The notes under the pieces are model-generated. The model was not told the DNA's origin, searched no databases, and saw only the letters and a program-made list of their open reading frames with translations. Below, in pieces: positions 7,055 to 13,737 of a DNA stretch of 19,572 nucleotides (positions are counted from its first letter, which is position 1; every line of letters begins with the position of its first letter). A program made the translations under genes and the position numbers. Source of the stretch: Acidimicrobiales bacterium (GTDB lineage: Bacteria > Actinomycetota > Acidimicrobiia > Acidimicrobiales > Acidimicrobilacustridaceae). The stretch covers positions 1 to 19,572 of the forward strand of contig JALRFT010000098.1 of NCBI GenBank assembly GCA_023261915.1, given 5' to 3'.

Positions 7055-8431
7055 ATGCCGGAGCCCGGGTACGTCAAGCAGCTGAGGGATCTGGTGGGTC
7101 CCGCCCACGTCCTCACCGACGAGGGCATCACCTCGGGGTTCGTCAGCGATTGGACCGGTCGGTTCGTCGGCTCCACCCCTGCAGTGGTTCGTCCGGCCGA
7201 TGTCGACGAAGTTGCCGCAGTGCTGACCTTGTGTTCGAAGCACGGCGTGTCGGTCGTGACCCAGGGGGGGAACACCGGTCTGGTCGGGGGAGGAGTGCCT
7301 CTCAACGGGGAGATCGTGGTGAGCCTGACGCGTCTCACCGACCTCGGAGAGATCGACCGGGACGCCCGGGCCGTCACGGCGGGGGCCGGGGTCACGATCG
7401 GAGCACTGCAGCGCCACGCCGAGGTGGCGGAACTCGACTACCCGGTGGACCTTGCGAGTCGCGATTCGGCCACGGTCGGTGGCACCATTGCCACCAATGC
7501 CGGCGGTCTGCGGGTCATGCGCTTCGGGCCCACCCGATCGCAGGTGCGTGGGATCGAGGCCGTTCTCTCCGACGGTCGGGTCATTCGTCACCTCGATGGA
7601 CTGGTCAAGGACAACACCGGCTACGACCTTGGCGGGCTGTTGTGCGGCAGTGAGGGCACGCTCGCCATCATCACCGCAGCGCGGTTGCGCCTCGTTCCGC
7701 AGCGCCCGGAGAGAGCGGTAGCACTGGTGGGCTTCACCTCGGTTCGCTCCGCCATCGCCGCTGCGGGTCAATGGTCTGCAACGGTGCCCGATGTCGAAGC
7801 CATCGAGTTCATTACTGCTGCCGGGATTGGATTGCTGGCGACGCACCTAGCGCTCGCTCCACCTTTTGACCCCCTTCCGCCCGCGATGCTGTTGGTTGAG
7901 GCGGCCGGAAGGACCGACCCCACTGCGGGGCTCGCCGAGGTGGTGACGGGGACCGACGGTGTCGAGGACGCTGCGGTCGCCTCGACTTCCCTTGACCGCC
8001 ATCGCCTCTGGCGATACCGCGAGGCACATACCGAGGCGATCAACCTCGAGGGAGTCAAGACCTCGCCACCCCACAAACTCGATGTCACGCTGCCTCAGGG
8101 CGAACTTGCCTCGTTTGTTGAAGCGGTCCCCGAGGTTGTCGCTGGCGTGGCCCCGAGGGCACGGACGTGGCTTTTCGGCCACGCCGGAGACGGCAACGTC
8201 CATGTCAACGTCACCGGTATCGAGGGCGCCGGCCGCAGCGTGGACGAGGCTGTGCTTGGTCTCGTGGCATCGCTCGGCGGGAGTATCAGTGCCGAACATG
8301 GCATTGGCACCGCAAAGGTGCAGTGGCTGCACCTCAACCGGTCCGAGGCCGAACTTGAGGTCTTCCGAGCCCTGCGCAGGGCCATGGATCCAGCCGGGAT
8401 CTTGAATCCCGCCGTCCTGGTTCCTCGCTAA
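7055..8431 (+). CDS. FAD-linked oxidase, D-2-hydroxyglutarate dehydrogenase/GlcD family
   Basis: This flavoenzyme of 458 residues is predicted to oxidise a D-2-hydroxyacid such as D-2-hydroxyglutarate, D-lactate or glycolate. The N-terminal FAD-binding domain (PCMH type) shows VVTQGGNTGLVGGGVP (about 67-82), ATVGGTIATNAGG (about 139-151) and DNTGYDLGGLLCGSEGTL. The C-terminal FAD-oxidase domain has FGHAGDGNVHVN, with the His residues that hold the catalytic metal in D-2-hydroxyglutarate dehydrogenase, and ISAEHGIGTAK. The QGGNTG version of the phosphate loop fits that dehydrogenase better than glycolate oxidase, but the substrate is inferred. ATG 7055 is preferred because of the leaderless-type hexamer. 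A TTG at 7028 would add nine residues. No GlcE or GlcF partner is adjacent, which favours a stand-alone enzyme. Confidence 0.92.
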   Translation: MPEPGYVKQLRDLVGPAHVLTDEGITSGFVSDWTGRFVGSTPAVVRPADVDEVAAVLTLCSKHGVSVVTQGGNTGLVGGGVPLNGEIVVSLTRLTDLGEIDRDARAVTAGAGVTIGALQRHAEVAELDYPVDLASRDSATVGGTIATNAGGLRVMRFGPTRSQVRGIEAVLSDGRVIRHLDGLVKDNTGYDLGGLLCGSEGTLAIITAARLRLVPQRPERAVALVGFTSVRSAIAAAGQWSATVPDVEAIEFITAAGIGLLATHLALAPPFDPLPPAMLLVEAAGRTDPTAGLAEVVTGTDGVEDAAVASTSLDRHRLWRYREAHTEAINLEGVKTSPPHKLDVTLPQGELASFVEAVPEVVAGVAPRARTWLFGHAGDGNVHVNVTGIEGAGRSVDEAVLGLVASLGGSISAEHGIGTAKVQWLHLNRSEAELEVFRALRRAMDPAGILNPAVLVPR

Positions 8432-9217
8432 CTAGGGCGCCCAGAGCCCTCGGCCCTCGAGGACTTCCCGGAGCGTCTGGGGCCGGTCGGTCATGATGCC
8501 GTCGACGCCGAGATCCAGGAGGTCTCCGATCTCAATCGGGTCGTCAATGGTCCAGACCTGCACCTCAAGGCCAAATCGATGCGCAGTCTCAACGAGCCGT
8601 CGGTCCACGATGCGAATCTTCCCGGCTCGCACGGGAACCTGGGCGACGTCCCCGTCGGGTCGGCCCACGGGCAGGCCGAGACTGGCGGCCCTCAGCCTCG
8701 CCACGGCACGCGGTCCTAGGCCGGTGCAAAGGCGCTCACCGAACCGGGCACGAAGCCTCCCGAGCCGCCGGTCAGAGAAGGCTCCGACGCATACCCGTGG
8801 AAGAGCGGCGGTGCGATCGAGTACGTCGGCAAGGGGGTCGACCGTGGCGTCGGCCTTCGGGTCAATGTTGAATCGGGCGTCAGGGAAGGCGTCGAGGATC
8901 TCCTCAAGTCTGCTGATGCGCCCCACCGAGCCGTCGGTTCCAAGTACCTCGGCCTGCTGCACCTCCGCCCAGCGGAGGTCGGCAATTGCGCCTGTTCGGC
9001 TCGTAACTCGGTCGAGGCTCGAATCATGGAAGGCCACGAGGACCCCGTCGGCGGTGAGGTGCACGTCGGTCTCGAGGTAGCGAAATCCGAGAGCGAGCGA
9101 GGCCGCGAAGGCTTCCAGAGTGTTCTCGGGGTAGTCCCCGGCGCCTCCACGGTGGGCAATGGCGAGCGGATGAGCGTGTTCGAGGTAGGAGTGACGAATT
9201 GACGGGGGTCGGCTCAC
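8432..9217 (-). CDS. Glycerophosphodiester phosphodiesterase (GDPD family)
   Basis: This is a predicted TIM-barrel phosphodiesterase of 261 residues. It would release glycerol-3-phosphate from deacylated phospholipid head groups. The catalytic set is visible: HRGGAG with H22/R23, YPENTLEAF, the metal pair E49 and D51 in YLETDVHLT, and H64 in VAFHDSSLDR. FNIDPK and the closing GVDGIMTDRP follow the family pattern. No signal peptide is seen, so a cytoplasmic enzyme is expected. GTG at 9217 has TACGGT seven bases upstream, the leaderless geometry used elsewhere in the window. ATG at 9244 would add nine residues and is a real alternative. The stop codon abuts the dehydrogenase stop with no base between. 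Confidence 0.93.
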   Translation of the reverse strand: MSRPPSIRHSYLEHAHPLAIAHRGGAGDYPENTLEAFAASLALGFRYLETDVHLTADGVLVAFHDSSLDRVTSRTGAIADLRWAEVQQAEVLGTDGSVGRISRLEEILDAFPDARFNIDPKADATVDPLADVLDRTAALPRVCVGAFSDRRLGRLRARFGERLCTGLGPRAVARLRAASLGLPVGRPDGDVAQVPVRAGKIRIVDRRLVETAHRFGLEVQVWTIDDPIEIGDLLDLGVDGIMTDRPQTLREVLEGRGLWAP

Positions 9218-9224
9218 TTGGCGC

Positions 9225-9230
9225 ACCGTA
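9225..9230 (-). promoter_or_regulatory. Candidate -10 element TACGGT for the phosphodiesterase gene
   Basis: TACGGT on the minus strand ends seven bases before the GTG at 9217. It is a full TANNNT match. If used, the gene starts at 9217 rather than at ATG 9244 and its mRNA is leaderless. Confidence 0.45.
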
Positions 9231-9250
9231 GTGCCGTCGGACATGGTTTG

Positions 9251-9898
9251 ATGGCCGGCATGATTGACCAGTCGATCAAACGGTGTCTCGGCCAGATGGC
9301 CGAGGGAGTTCAGGTGGTCAGTTCCGCTGAGGGTGAGACGGTGCGGGCGTACACCTCACACTGGGTGAGCCAAGTGTCTTTCACCGAGCCGATCGTGATG
9401 GCCTCGGTGTCACCCGCCCACGACACCTGGCCACTCATCAATTCGACGCGACGCTTCGCTGTCTCGTTGCTCGCCGGCGATCAGGTGGAACAGGGGCAGT
9501 GGTTCTCTTACCCCGGTCGTAGGTTCGAACGGCTCATCGAGGATTACTTGGAACCTGTGACGAACCAGAGTGGGGCGTCTGCAGACTCCTCGAACCCCTG
9601 GTGGGTGATTCGCGGCTGCATTGCCTGGCTCGGGTGCGAGGTGCTGTCCATTGAGGCGACTGCCGGACCCGATGGGCCACCGCTCGATCATCGCCTGGTC
9701 TTCGCCAGGGTGGTGGAGGTGGGGGAAGGCCGGACCCGAGAGCCTCCCTTGGTGTACTCATCGCGCCAAGGCTGGCGCATTGCAGCAGACAAGGCCCGCA
9801 CTACCGAAGGGGGATCGGTCCGGGACCGACTGCTGGCCCGGGTGGATGCCATCCGTGCCGCCTCCGGTGCCCCGCCCCTCGAGCCCGGTGACGACTGA
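9251..9898 (+). CDS. Flavin-reductase-like FMN-binding domain protein
   Basis: This is a predicted flavin-binding protein of 215 residues. The fold signs are GQMAEGVQVVSSAEG, then AYTSHWVSQVSFTEPIVMASVSPAHDTWPLI, then RFAVSLLAGDQVEQGQWF. These correspond to the flavin-reductase/HpaC-like split-barrel layout, where the Ser/Val-rich strand contacts FMN. A later segment (WWVIRGCIAWLGCEVLSIEATAG, then DHRLVFARVVEVGEG) matches the last strands of that domain. ATG 9251 and ATG 9260 are both possible; neither has a ribosome binding site. The next gene starts on its stop codon (TGATG), so the two are co-translated. The gene is divergent from the phosphodiesterase with a very small gap. The reaction partner is unknown. 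Confidence 0.82.
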   Translation: MAGMIDQSIKRCLGQMAEGVQVVSSAEGETVRAYTSHWVSQVSFTEPIVMASVSPAHDTWPLINSTRRFAVSLLAGDQVEQGQWFSYPGRRFERLIEDYLEPVTNQSGASADSSNPWWVIRGCIAWLGCEVLSIEATAGPDGPPLDHRLVFARVVEVGEGRTREPPLVYSSRQGWRIAADKARTTEGGSVRDRLLARVDAIRAASGAPPLEPGDD

Positions 9899-10353
9899 TG
9901 TCGGCCCTCTTGCTCGTGATTCTCGTCATCGTCATCTGTATTCCTGCAGTGCTCATCGCCATCTTGCGCAACGAGGGCCGGCGGGGTCGTGATCGGATGG
10001 CAGCAGCCACGGTGCAGGTCGACACCTCTGGGGTCCGGCGGGCACTCACCGATGGCCGCGTTGAGGAAGTGCTCTGGTCCGAGGTCGCCGAGGTTGAGGT
10101 GTTGCGCGCATCCATCGGGCCGCACAAGGCGTCGGGTGGCGTCGTGCTTCTTGGCGGAGGCCCCGATAGGGGTGCCCTCGTGCCTCTCGATCGCGTGGAC
10201 GCCACCGGACTGCGGATCCACCTCGACGGCCTCCCAGGTTTCGACCGCCGACGCTTTGACGAGGCTATCCGCACCTCCCCACCGTCACGGACCGTGGTCT
10301 GGACCCGGGGCGTCAGCTTGCCGCCATCCGACGAAGGTGACCGGTCTCGTTGA
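9898..10353 (+). CDS. Single-pass membrane protein with a PH-like conserved domain, function unknown
   Basis: This small protein has 151 residues. Residues 3-24 (ALLLVILVIVICIPAVLIAIL) form one membrane helix followed by a basic stretch, which places the rest in the cytoplasm. Residues about 38-120 look like a beta-rich domain of the kind found in uncharacterised actinobacterial proteins: VDTSGVRRALTDG, VLWSEVAEVEV, SGGVVLLGG, GALVPLDRVDA, LPGFDRRRF. I recognise the type but no function. Its ATG overlaps the flavin-reductase stop by one base, so the two are coupled. Its last 41 bases overlap the 3' end of the convergent phosphatase gene. Confidence 0.8.
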   Translation: MSALLLVILVIVICIPAVLIAILRNEGRRGRDRMAAATVQVDTSGVRRALTDGRVEEVLWSEVAEVEVLRASIGPHKASGGVVLLGGGPDRGALVPLDRVDATGLRIHLDGLPGFDRRRFDEAIRTSPPSRTVVWTRGVSLPPSDEGDRSR

Positions 10354-10912
10354 GGCTTAGTAGCCCCGTTCGCCCGTCGTCGCTGATCGCCACGCGAGAG
10401 ACGCTGGTGTAGCTGGGCGGGAAGAACAGCAGTCGGTCGAGACCAAGCACCTGTGACAGGTAAACGTTGATCACGCCCCCGTGGCACACCACCCCGACCC
10501 GCTGGCCGGCGTGCGCTGCTGCGATCTCGGTCATGGCCTCCACAACCCGGGCCACGAAAGCGTCAACATCGATGCCGAGGGCGGCGAGGTCACCGCTGGC
10601 CAGTGCCCGCCAGACTTCTGGGGCTTCAGTGCGCAACTGCTCGATCGGGACGTAGGAGGTGGCGTGGCGGTCCCATTCGGCGACGCCATCAACCACCCCG
10701 GCCTCGAGTCCGGTGAGCGCCTCGATCGGTTGGGCGGTCTCACGGGCTCGCAGGAGTGGGCTCGTGTACAGCGCATCGAGGTGGGTGGGGCCGAGATCCT
10801 CAGCCAACGCGCGGGCCTGACTCTGACCGAGTTCGTCGAGCGGCGGGTCGGCCGGTCCACTGACGGCGTCGAGGCGAATCGGCAAGGCGTGACGAATGAG
10901 GACGAGCTCCAC
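10313..10912 (-). CDS. Histidine phosphatase (phosphoglycerate mutase-like) family protein
   Basis: This is a predicted phosphatase of 199 residues with a phospho-histidine mechanism. The catalytic block is LIRHALP, with R7 and H8 (RHA rather than the commoner RHG). Next come YTSPLLRARETA with two phosphate-pocket Arg residues, acidic E79 in VAEWD, and the second active-site His H144 in VVCHGGVINVYL. These fit broad-specificity phosphatases better than true glycolytic mutases, so the substrate is open. GTG at 10912 has TAGTAT six bases upstream and no ribosome binding site, a leaderless arrangement. It is divergent from pyruvate kinase across 43 bases, so their promoters interleave. Confidence 0.92.
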   Translation of the reverse strand: MELVLIRHALPIRLDAVSGPADPPLDELGQSQARALAEDLGPTHLDALYTSPLLRARETAQPIEALTGLEAGVVDGVAEWDRHATSYVPIEQLRTEAPEVWRALASGDLAALGIDVDAFVARVVEAMTEIAAAHAGQRVGVVCHGGVINVYLSQVLGLDRLLFFPPSYTSVSRVAISDDGRTGLLSLNETGHLRRMAAS

Positions 10913-10918
10913 AAACCG

Positions 10919-10924
10919 ATACTA
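10919..10924 (-). promoter_or_regulatory. -10 element TAGTAT, leaderless start of the phosphatase gene
   Basis: TAGTAT ends exactly six bases before the GTG at 10912 on the minus strand. No Shine-Dalgarno sequence is possible in the remaining space. No clear -35 hexamer is seen. Confidence 0.6.
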
Positions 10925-10943
10925 GGAGCGCAGGGGCTGACGG

Positions 10944-10949
10944 TAGGGT
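10944..10949 (+). promoter_or_regulatory. -10 element TAGGGT, leaderless start of pyruvate kinase
   Basis: TAGGGT ends exactly six bases before the ATG at 10956. It lies 20 bases from the divergent TAGTAT element, so the two RNA polymerase sites must overlap. Confidence 0.6.
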
Positions 10950-10955
10950 GGACCC

Positions 10956-12395
10956 ATGCAACGACGGACCAAGGTGGTGGCGACCATTGGTCCCGCCTCG
11001 GACTCCCGCGAGGCCCTGCGGTCACTGGTGTCGGCCGGAATGGACGTAGCCCGTCTGGGACTCGCCCACGAGACCCTCGAAATCGCCATCGACCGCTTCG
11101 ATCGAATCCGGAGTGTCGCCGCTGAACTCGAGCGGGAAGTAGGGATTCTCGTCGACCTGCCCGGGCCCAAGGTGCGAGCCGGCCATGTCGAGGGAAATGG
11201 AATCATCCTCGCCGCCGGTGCGACCCTTCGACTGGTGCCGGGTACCGGCCCATCGGACGGTGAATTGATCCACGTTGATTACGACAGCCTTCTCACCGAC
11301 GTTGTTCCGGGCGATCACCTCGCCTTTGGCGATGGGGCAGTCGTGGCCGAGGCCGTTGACAACCTCGGCGACGCCCTGTTGGTCCGTGTGCTCCACGGTG
11401 GGCCGCTCAAGGGTCGTCCGGGTGTGCACATTCCCTCCGATCGGCTGACGGTCACAACACCAACGGACGAGGACCTGCGACTCCTCGATGCGTTTGTCGA
11501 GAAGGGCGTGGACATGGTGGCGCTCTCCTTCGTGCGTAGTGCCCATGACGTCCGGCGGATCGGGACGGTGCCCCACCCTGAGGGCCCACTCGTGGTGGCC
11601 AAGATCGAGACGCGGGCGGCGGTAGACAACCTGGCGTCGATCATTGAGGTGGCTGGGGCAGTGATGGTGGCCCGTGGTGATCTCGGCGCCGAGTTCCCGA
11701 TTGAGGAAGTGCCGCATCTGCAGAAGCGGATCATTGGCCAGTGCATCGCCCTCGGTCGGCCGGTGATCACGGCGACCCAGATGTTGGAGTCCATGGTCAC
11801 CGCCCCTTCGCCCACGCGTGCGGAAGCCTCCGATGTGGCCAACGCCGTCTTCGATGGATCGTCGGCCCTCATGCTGTCCGCCGAGTCTGCTGTGGGAGCC
11901 GACCCGGTGAACGCTGTGGCGACCATGGCCCGCATCGCACGGCGGGCCGATCAGGAGTTCGACTACGAGCGGTGGGCGAACACCGTGGCGGTGTATCACC
12001 GGGAGCAGATTGCCCGGGGATCGACTGATGATGCCGTCACCAACACCATGTCGATGGCGGGCTGGCGTGCGGCGACCGACACGAAGGCTGCCGCCATCCT
12101 GTGCATCTCGCGTACGGGCTTCACCGTTCGATCGATCGCCCGATTCCGGCCGGAGGCACCCATCTTCGGATTCTCGACGGACGAGCGAACCTGTCGTCAG
12201 TTGACCCTCAGTTGGGGAGCATCCCCACACCTTCTTCCTGCCGACACCACGCCTGACAATCAGGTGGATCGCGCCATCGCCGAAGCGCTCCACAAGGGTC
12301 TGGTGCGCTCGGGGGACCTTGTGGCCGTGCTGCACGGTTCGGACTACTACCCCGGTCAGGCGACCGACACGGTTCGACTCGTCGAGATCCCGTGA
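10956..12395 (+). CDS. pyk: Pyruvate kinase with altered potassium site
   Basis: This enzyme of 479 residues makes pyruvate and ATP from phosphoenolpyruvate and ADP in lower glycolysis. Landmarks are TKVVATIGPAS (5-15), the catalytic Lys in AKIET (K216), metal ligands E218 and D242 (ARGDLGAE), TATQMLESM (272-280), and PTRAEASDVANAVFDG. The C-terminal domain is complete. The usual NFSHG loop is GLAH here (R33-L-G-L-A-H38), and the usual DTKGPEIR is DLPGPKVR (67-74). Three of the four residues that bind K+ in the muscle enzyme are therefore replaced. K72 is at the position where Lys, instead of Glu, marks K+-independent pyruvate kinases. The start is leaderless. The next gene overlaps by four bases. 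Confidence 0.95.
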   Translation: MQRRTKVVATIGPASDSREALRSLVSAGMDVARLGLAHETLEIAIDRFDRIRSVAAELEREVGILVDLPGPKVRAGHVEGNGIILAAGATLRLVPGTGPSDGELIHVDYDSLLTDVVPGDHLAFGDGAVVAEAVDNLGDALLVRVLHGGPLKGRPGVHIPSDRLTVTTPTDEDLRLLDAFVEKGVDMVALSFVRSAHDVRRIGTVPHPEGPLVVAKIETRAAVDNLASIIEVAGAVMVARGDLGAEFPIEEVPHLQKRIIGQCIALGRPVITATQMLESMVTAPSPTRAEASDVANAVFDGSSALMLSAESAVGADPVNAVATMARIARRADQEFDYERWANTVAVYHREQIARGSTDDAVTNTMSMAGWRAATDTKAAAILCISRTGFTVRSIARFRPEAPIFGFSTDERTCRQLTLSWGASPHLLPADTTPDNQVDRAIAEALHKGLVRSGDLVAVLHGSDYYPGQATDTVRLVEIP

Positions 12396-13234
12396 CCGCT
12401 GGCCGCCCCGAAGGTGGGGCGCTCGAGTCTCACCTCCGCCTTGCACCTTCACCATCTCTGACGGTCCCGCTCGTCGTATTCGTCCACGGTGCGGCCGATC
12501 GAGGAGCGGCGTTCGTCAAGGTTGCTCGGGACCTTCCGCACACCGATGTCATCCGCTACGACCGGCGCGGCTACGGACGTTCCCTAGGGCTGGGCGTTGA
12601 CCTCGCTCGCACCGGCGCTGAGGTGCTCGCCGATTCGGTGCGTGACCTCCTTGGGGTCCTGGATGGGGCCCAGCAACAACGCATTGAGAGCAACCGGTCG
12701 GGGCCGGTCGTGCTGGTGGGTCATTCCGTGGGAGGCCTCGTCGCCCTTGCCACGGCGATTGCGGCCCCCGAGCAGGTCAATGCCGTTGTGGCGTGGGAGC
12801 CACCGACACCGTGGCAGTCGTGGTGGTCGCGTGGGAGGGGATCGGAAAGCTCACAAGTCGATGACAACCGGGAGCGGCGTGGGGCAGAAGTGATGGAGGC
12901 CTTCCTGCGCCAGCGTCTCGGTGACGAGCATTGGGACCAACTTGGCGAGGGCCGACGCCGGACACGACAGGCCGAGGGCATGGCGCTCGTCGATGACATC
13001 GCAGCAGCAAAGGCTGCCGGTGACCTCAGCCTGGGAGTCCTGCGGCTACCAGTCACCCTTGGTGTGGGCACGCTGACCGACCAACGTCATCAACGGGCAG
13101 TGGAGGAGCTTGCGGAGGTCATTCCGGCAGCACGAGTGGCGACGGTCGATGGTGCCGCCCACGACGCCCACATGACCCATCCAGCCGCTTTTGCCGCCGT
13201 GGTGAGCGAGTGCGTCGGTAGCATCGCTCCATGA
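12392..13234 (+). CDS. Alpha/beta hydrolase family protein
   Basis: This is a predicted serine hydrolase of 280 residues. VVFVHGAADRG (28-38) forms the oxyanion region and YDRRGYGRS follows the usual strand. The nucleophile elbow is GHSVGG with S112, and a likely catalytic His lies in GAAHDAH (H257). A cap region rich in charged residues lies around 145-195. GTG at 12392 overlaps the pyruvate kinase stop (GTGA), and the gene's own stop overlaps the next start (ATGA), so it is the middle gene of a coupled trio. The substrate cannot be read, because relatives include esterases, epoxide hydrolases and dehalogenases. Confidence 0.88.
   Translation: MTAGRPEGGALESHLRLAPSPSLTVPLVVFVHGAADRGAAFVKVARDLPHTDVIRYDRRGYGRSLGLGVDLARTGAEVLADSVRDLLGVLDGAQQQRIESNRSGPVVLVGHSVGGLVALATAIAAPEQVNAVVAWEPPTPWQSWWSRGRGSESSQVDDNRERRGAEVMEAFLRQRLGDEHWDQLGEGRRRTRQAEGMALVDDIAAAKAAGDLSLGVLRLPVTLGVGTLTDQRHQRAVEELAEVIPAARVATVDGAAHDAHMTHPAAFAAVVSECVGSIAP
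13219..13224 (+). promoter_or_regulatory. Possible internal -10 element TAGCAT before the DUF3151 gene
   Basis: TAGCAT ends six bases before the ATG at 13231, inside the 3' end of the hydrolase gene. The spacing equals that of other leaderless starts here. It could be a second promoter for DUF3151 alone, although the ATGA overlap already explains its translation. Confidence 0.4.
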
Positions 13235-13683
13235 GCGACTCCCAACCAATCGGCCTTGCAGCCAGCGGCCCTCCCGAGACGGTGCTGACTTCGGAAGATC
13301 CAGCATTCCTCGAGGCGCTCGCTCGAGCGCTGCGCACCGCTGACGGCGAGCGCCGTCAGGCGGTCGGTGAAGTTGTGGCGGCGTGGCCTCGGGTGTCACT
13401 CGGCTGGGCCGTTCTTGGTGACACCGCCCCCACGACCATTGATGCCTACGCCGCCTTCCGCGTCGGTTATCACCGCGGCCTTGACCAGTTGCGCGGCAGT
13501 GGCTGGCGGGGGAGCGGCTACGTGCGGTGGCAGCACGAGGGCAACCGTGGATTCCTGCGGTGCCTTGCCGGACTCGAGCGGGCCGCCGGGCTCATCGGGG
13601 AGCACGATGAGCAGGACCGCTGCGCACTCTTTCTCCGCCAACTCGATCCATCGTGGCCGCCAGCCGACTTTGGGGGGACCTGA
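13231..13683 (+). CDS. DUF3151 family protein
   Basis: This small soluble protein of 150 residues belongs to a conserved actinobacterial family. The hallmark stretch is AYAAFRVGYHRGLDQLRGSGW, then GYVRWQHEGNRGFLRCLAGL, then IGEHDEQDRCALFLRQLDPSW. The helical pattern and the aromatic/His-rich centre resemble a TPR-like alpha fold, but no function is established to my knowledge. It is last in the coupled series after pyruvate kinase and the hydrolase, overlapping the hydrolase by four bases. A compact hairpin follows 14 bases after the stop. Confidence 0.88.
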   Translation: MSDSQPIGLAASGPPETVLTSEDPAFLEALARALRTADGERRQAVGEVVAAWPRVSLGWAVLGDTAPTTIDAYAAFRVGYHRGLDQLRGSGWRGSGYVRWQHEGNRGFLRCLAGLERAAGLIGEHDEQDRCALFLRQLDPSWPPADFGGT

Positions 13684-13697
13684 TCCCTCCGTCACCG

Positions 13698-13715
13698 CCA
13701 CGCCCTGAGGCGTGG
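13698..13715 (+). terminator. Candidate hairpin terminator after the pyk-hydrolase-DUF3151 genes
   Basis: CCACGCC (13698-13704) and GGCGTGG (13709-13715) form a perfect 7-base-pair stem with a CTGA loop, 14 bases after the DUF3151 stop. No T tract follows, so it would be a high-GC type terminator or merely an mRNA end stabiliser. The next gene's -10 element starts ten bases later. Confidence 0.5.
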
Positions 13716-13725
13716 ACACGTCCCC

Positions 13726-13731
13726 TAGAGT
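13726..13731 (+). promoter_or_regulatory. -10 element TAGAGT, leaderless start of the PLP enzyme gene
   Basis: TAGAGT ends exactly six bases before the ATG at 13738. It is a full TANNNT match in a true intergenic gap, with a hairpin just upstream that would close the previous transcript. Confidence 0.6.
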
Positions 13732-13737
13732 GACGAG

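Noticed and set aside
6251..7846. Long open frame (531 codons) on the minus strand opposite the methyltransferase and dehydrogenase
   Set aside because: It spans two real genes and a promoter, has low-complexity composition and no domain.
11022..12455. Long open frame (477 codons) opposite pyruvate kinase
   Set aside because: His/Arg-rich translation without motifs. Pyruvate kinase on the other strand is certain.
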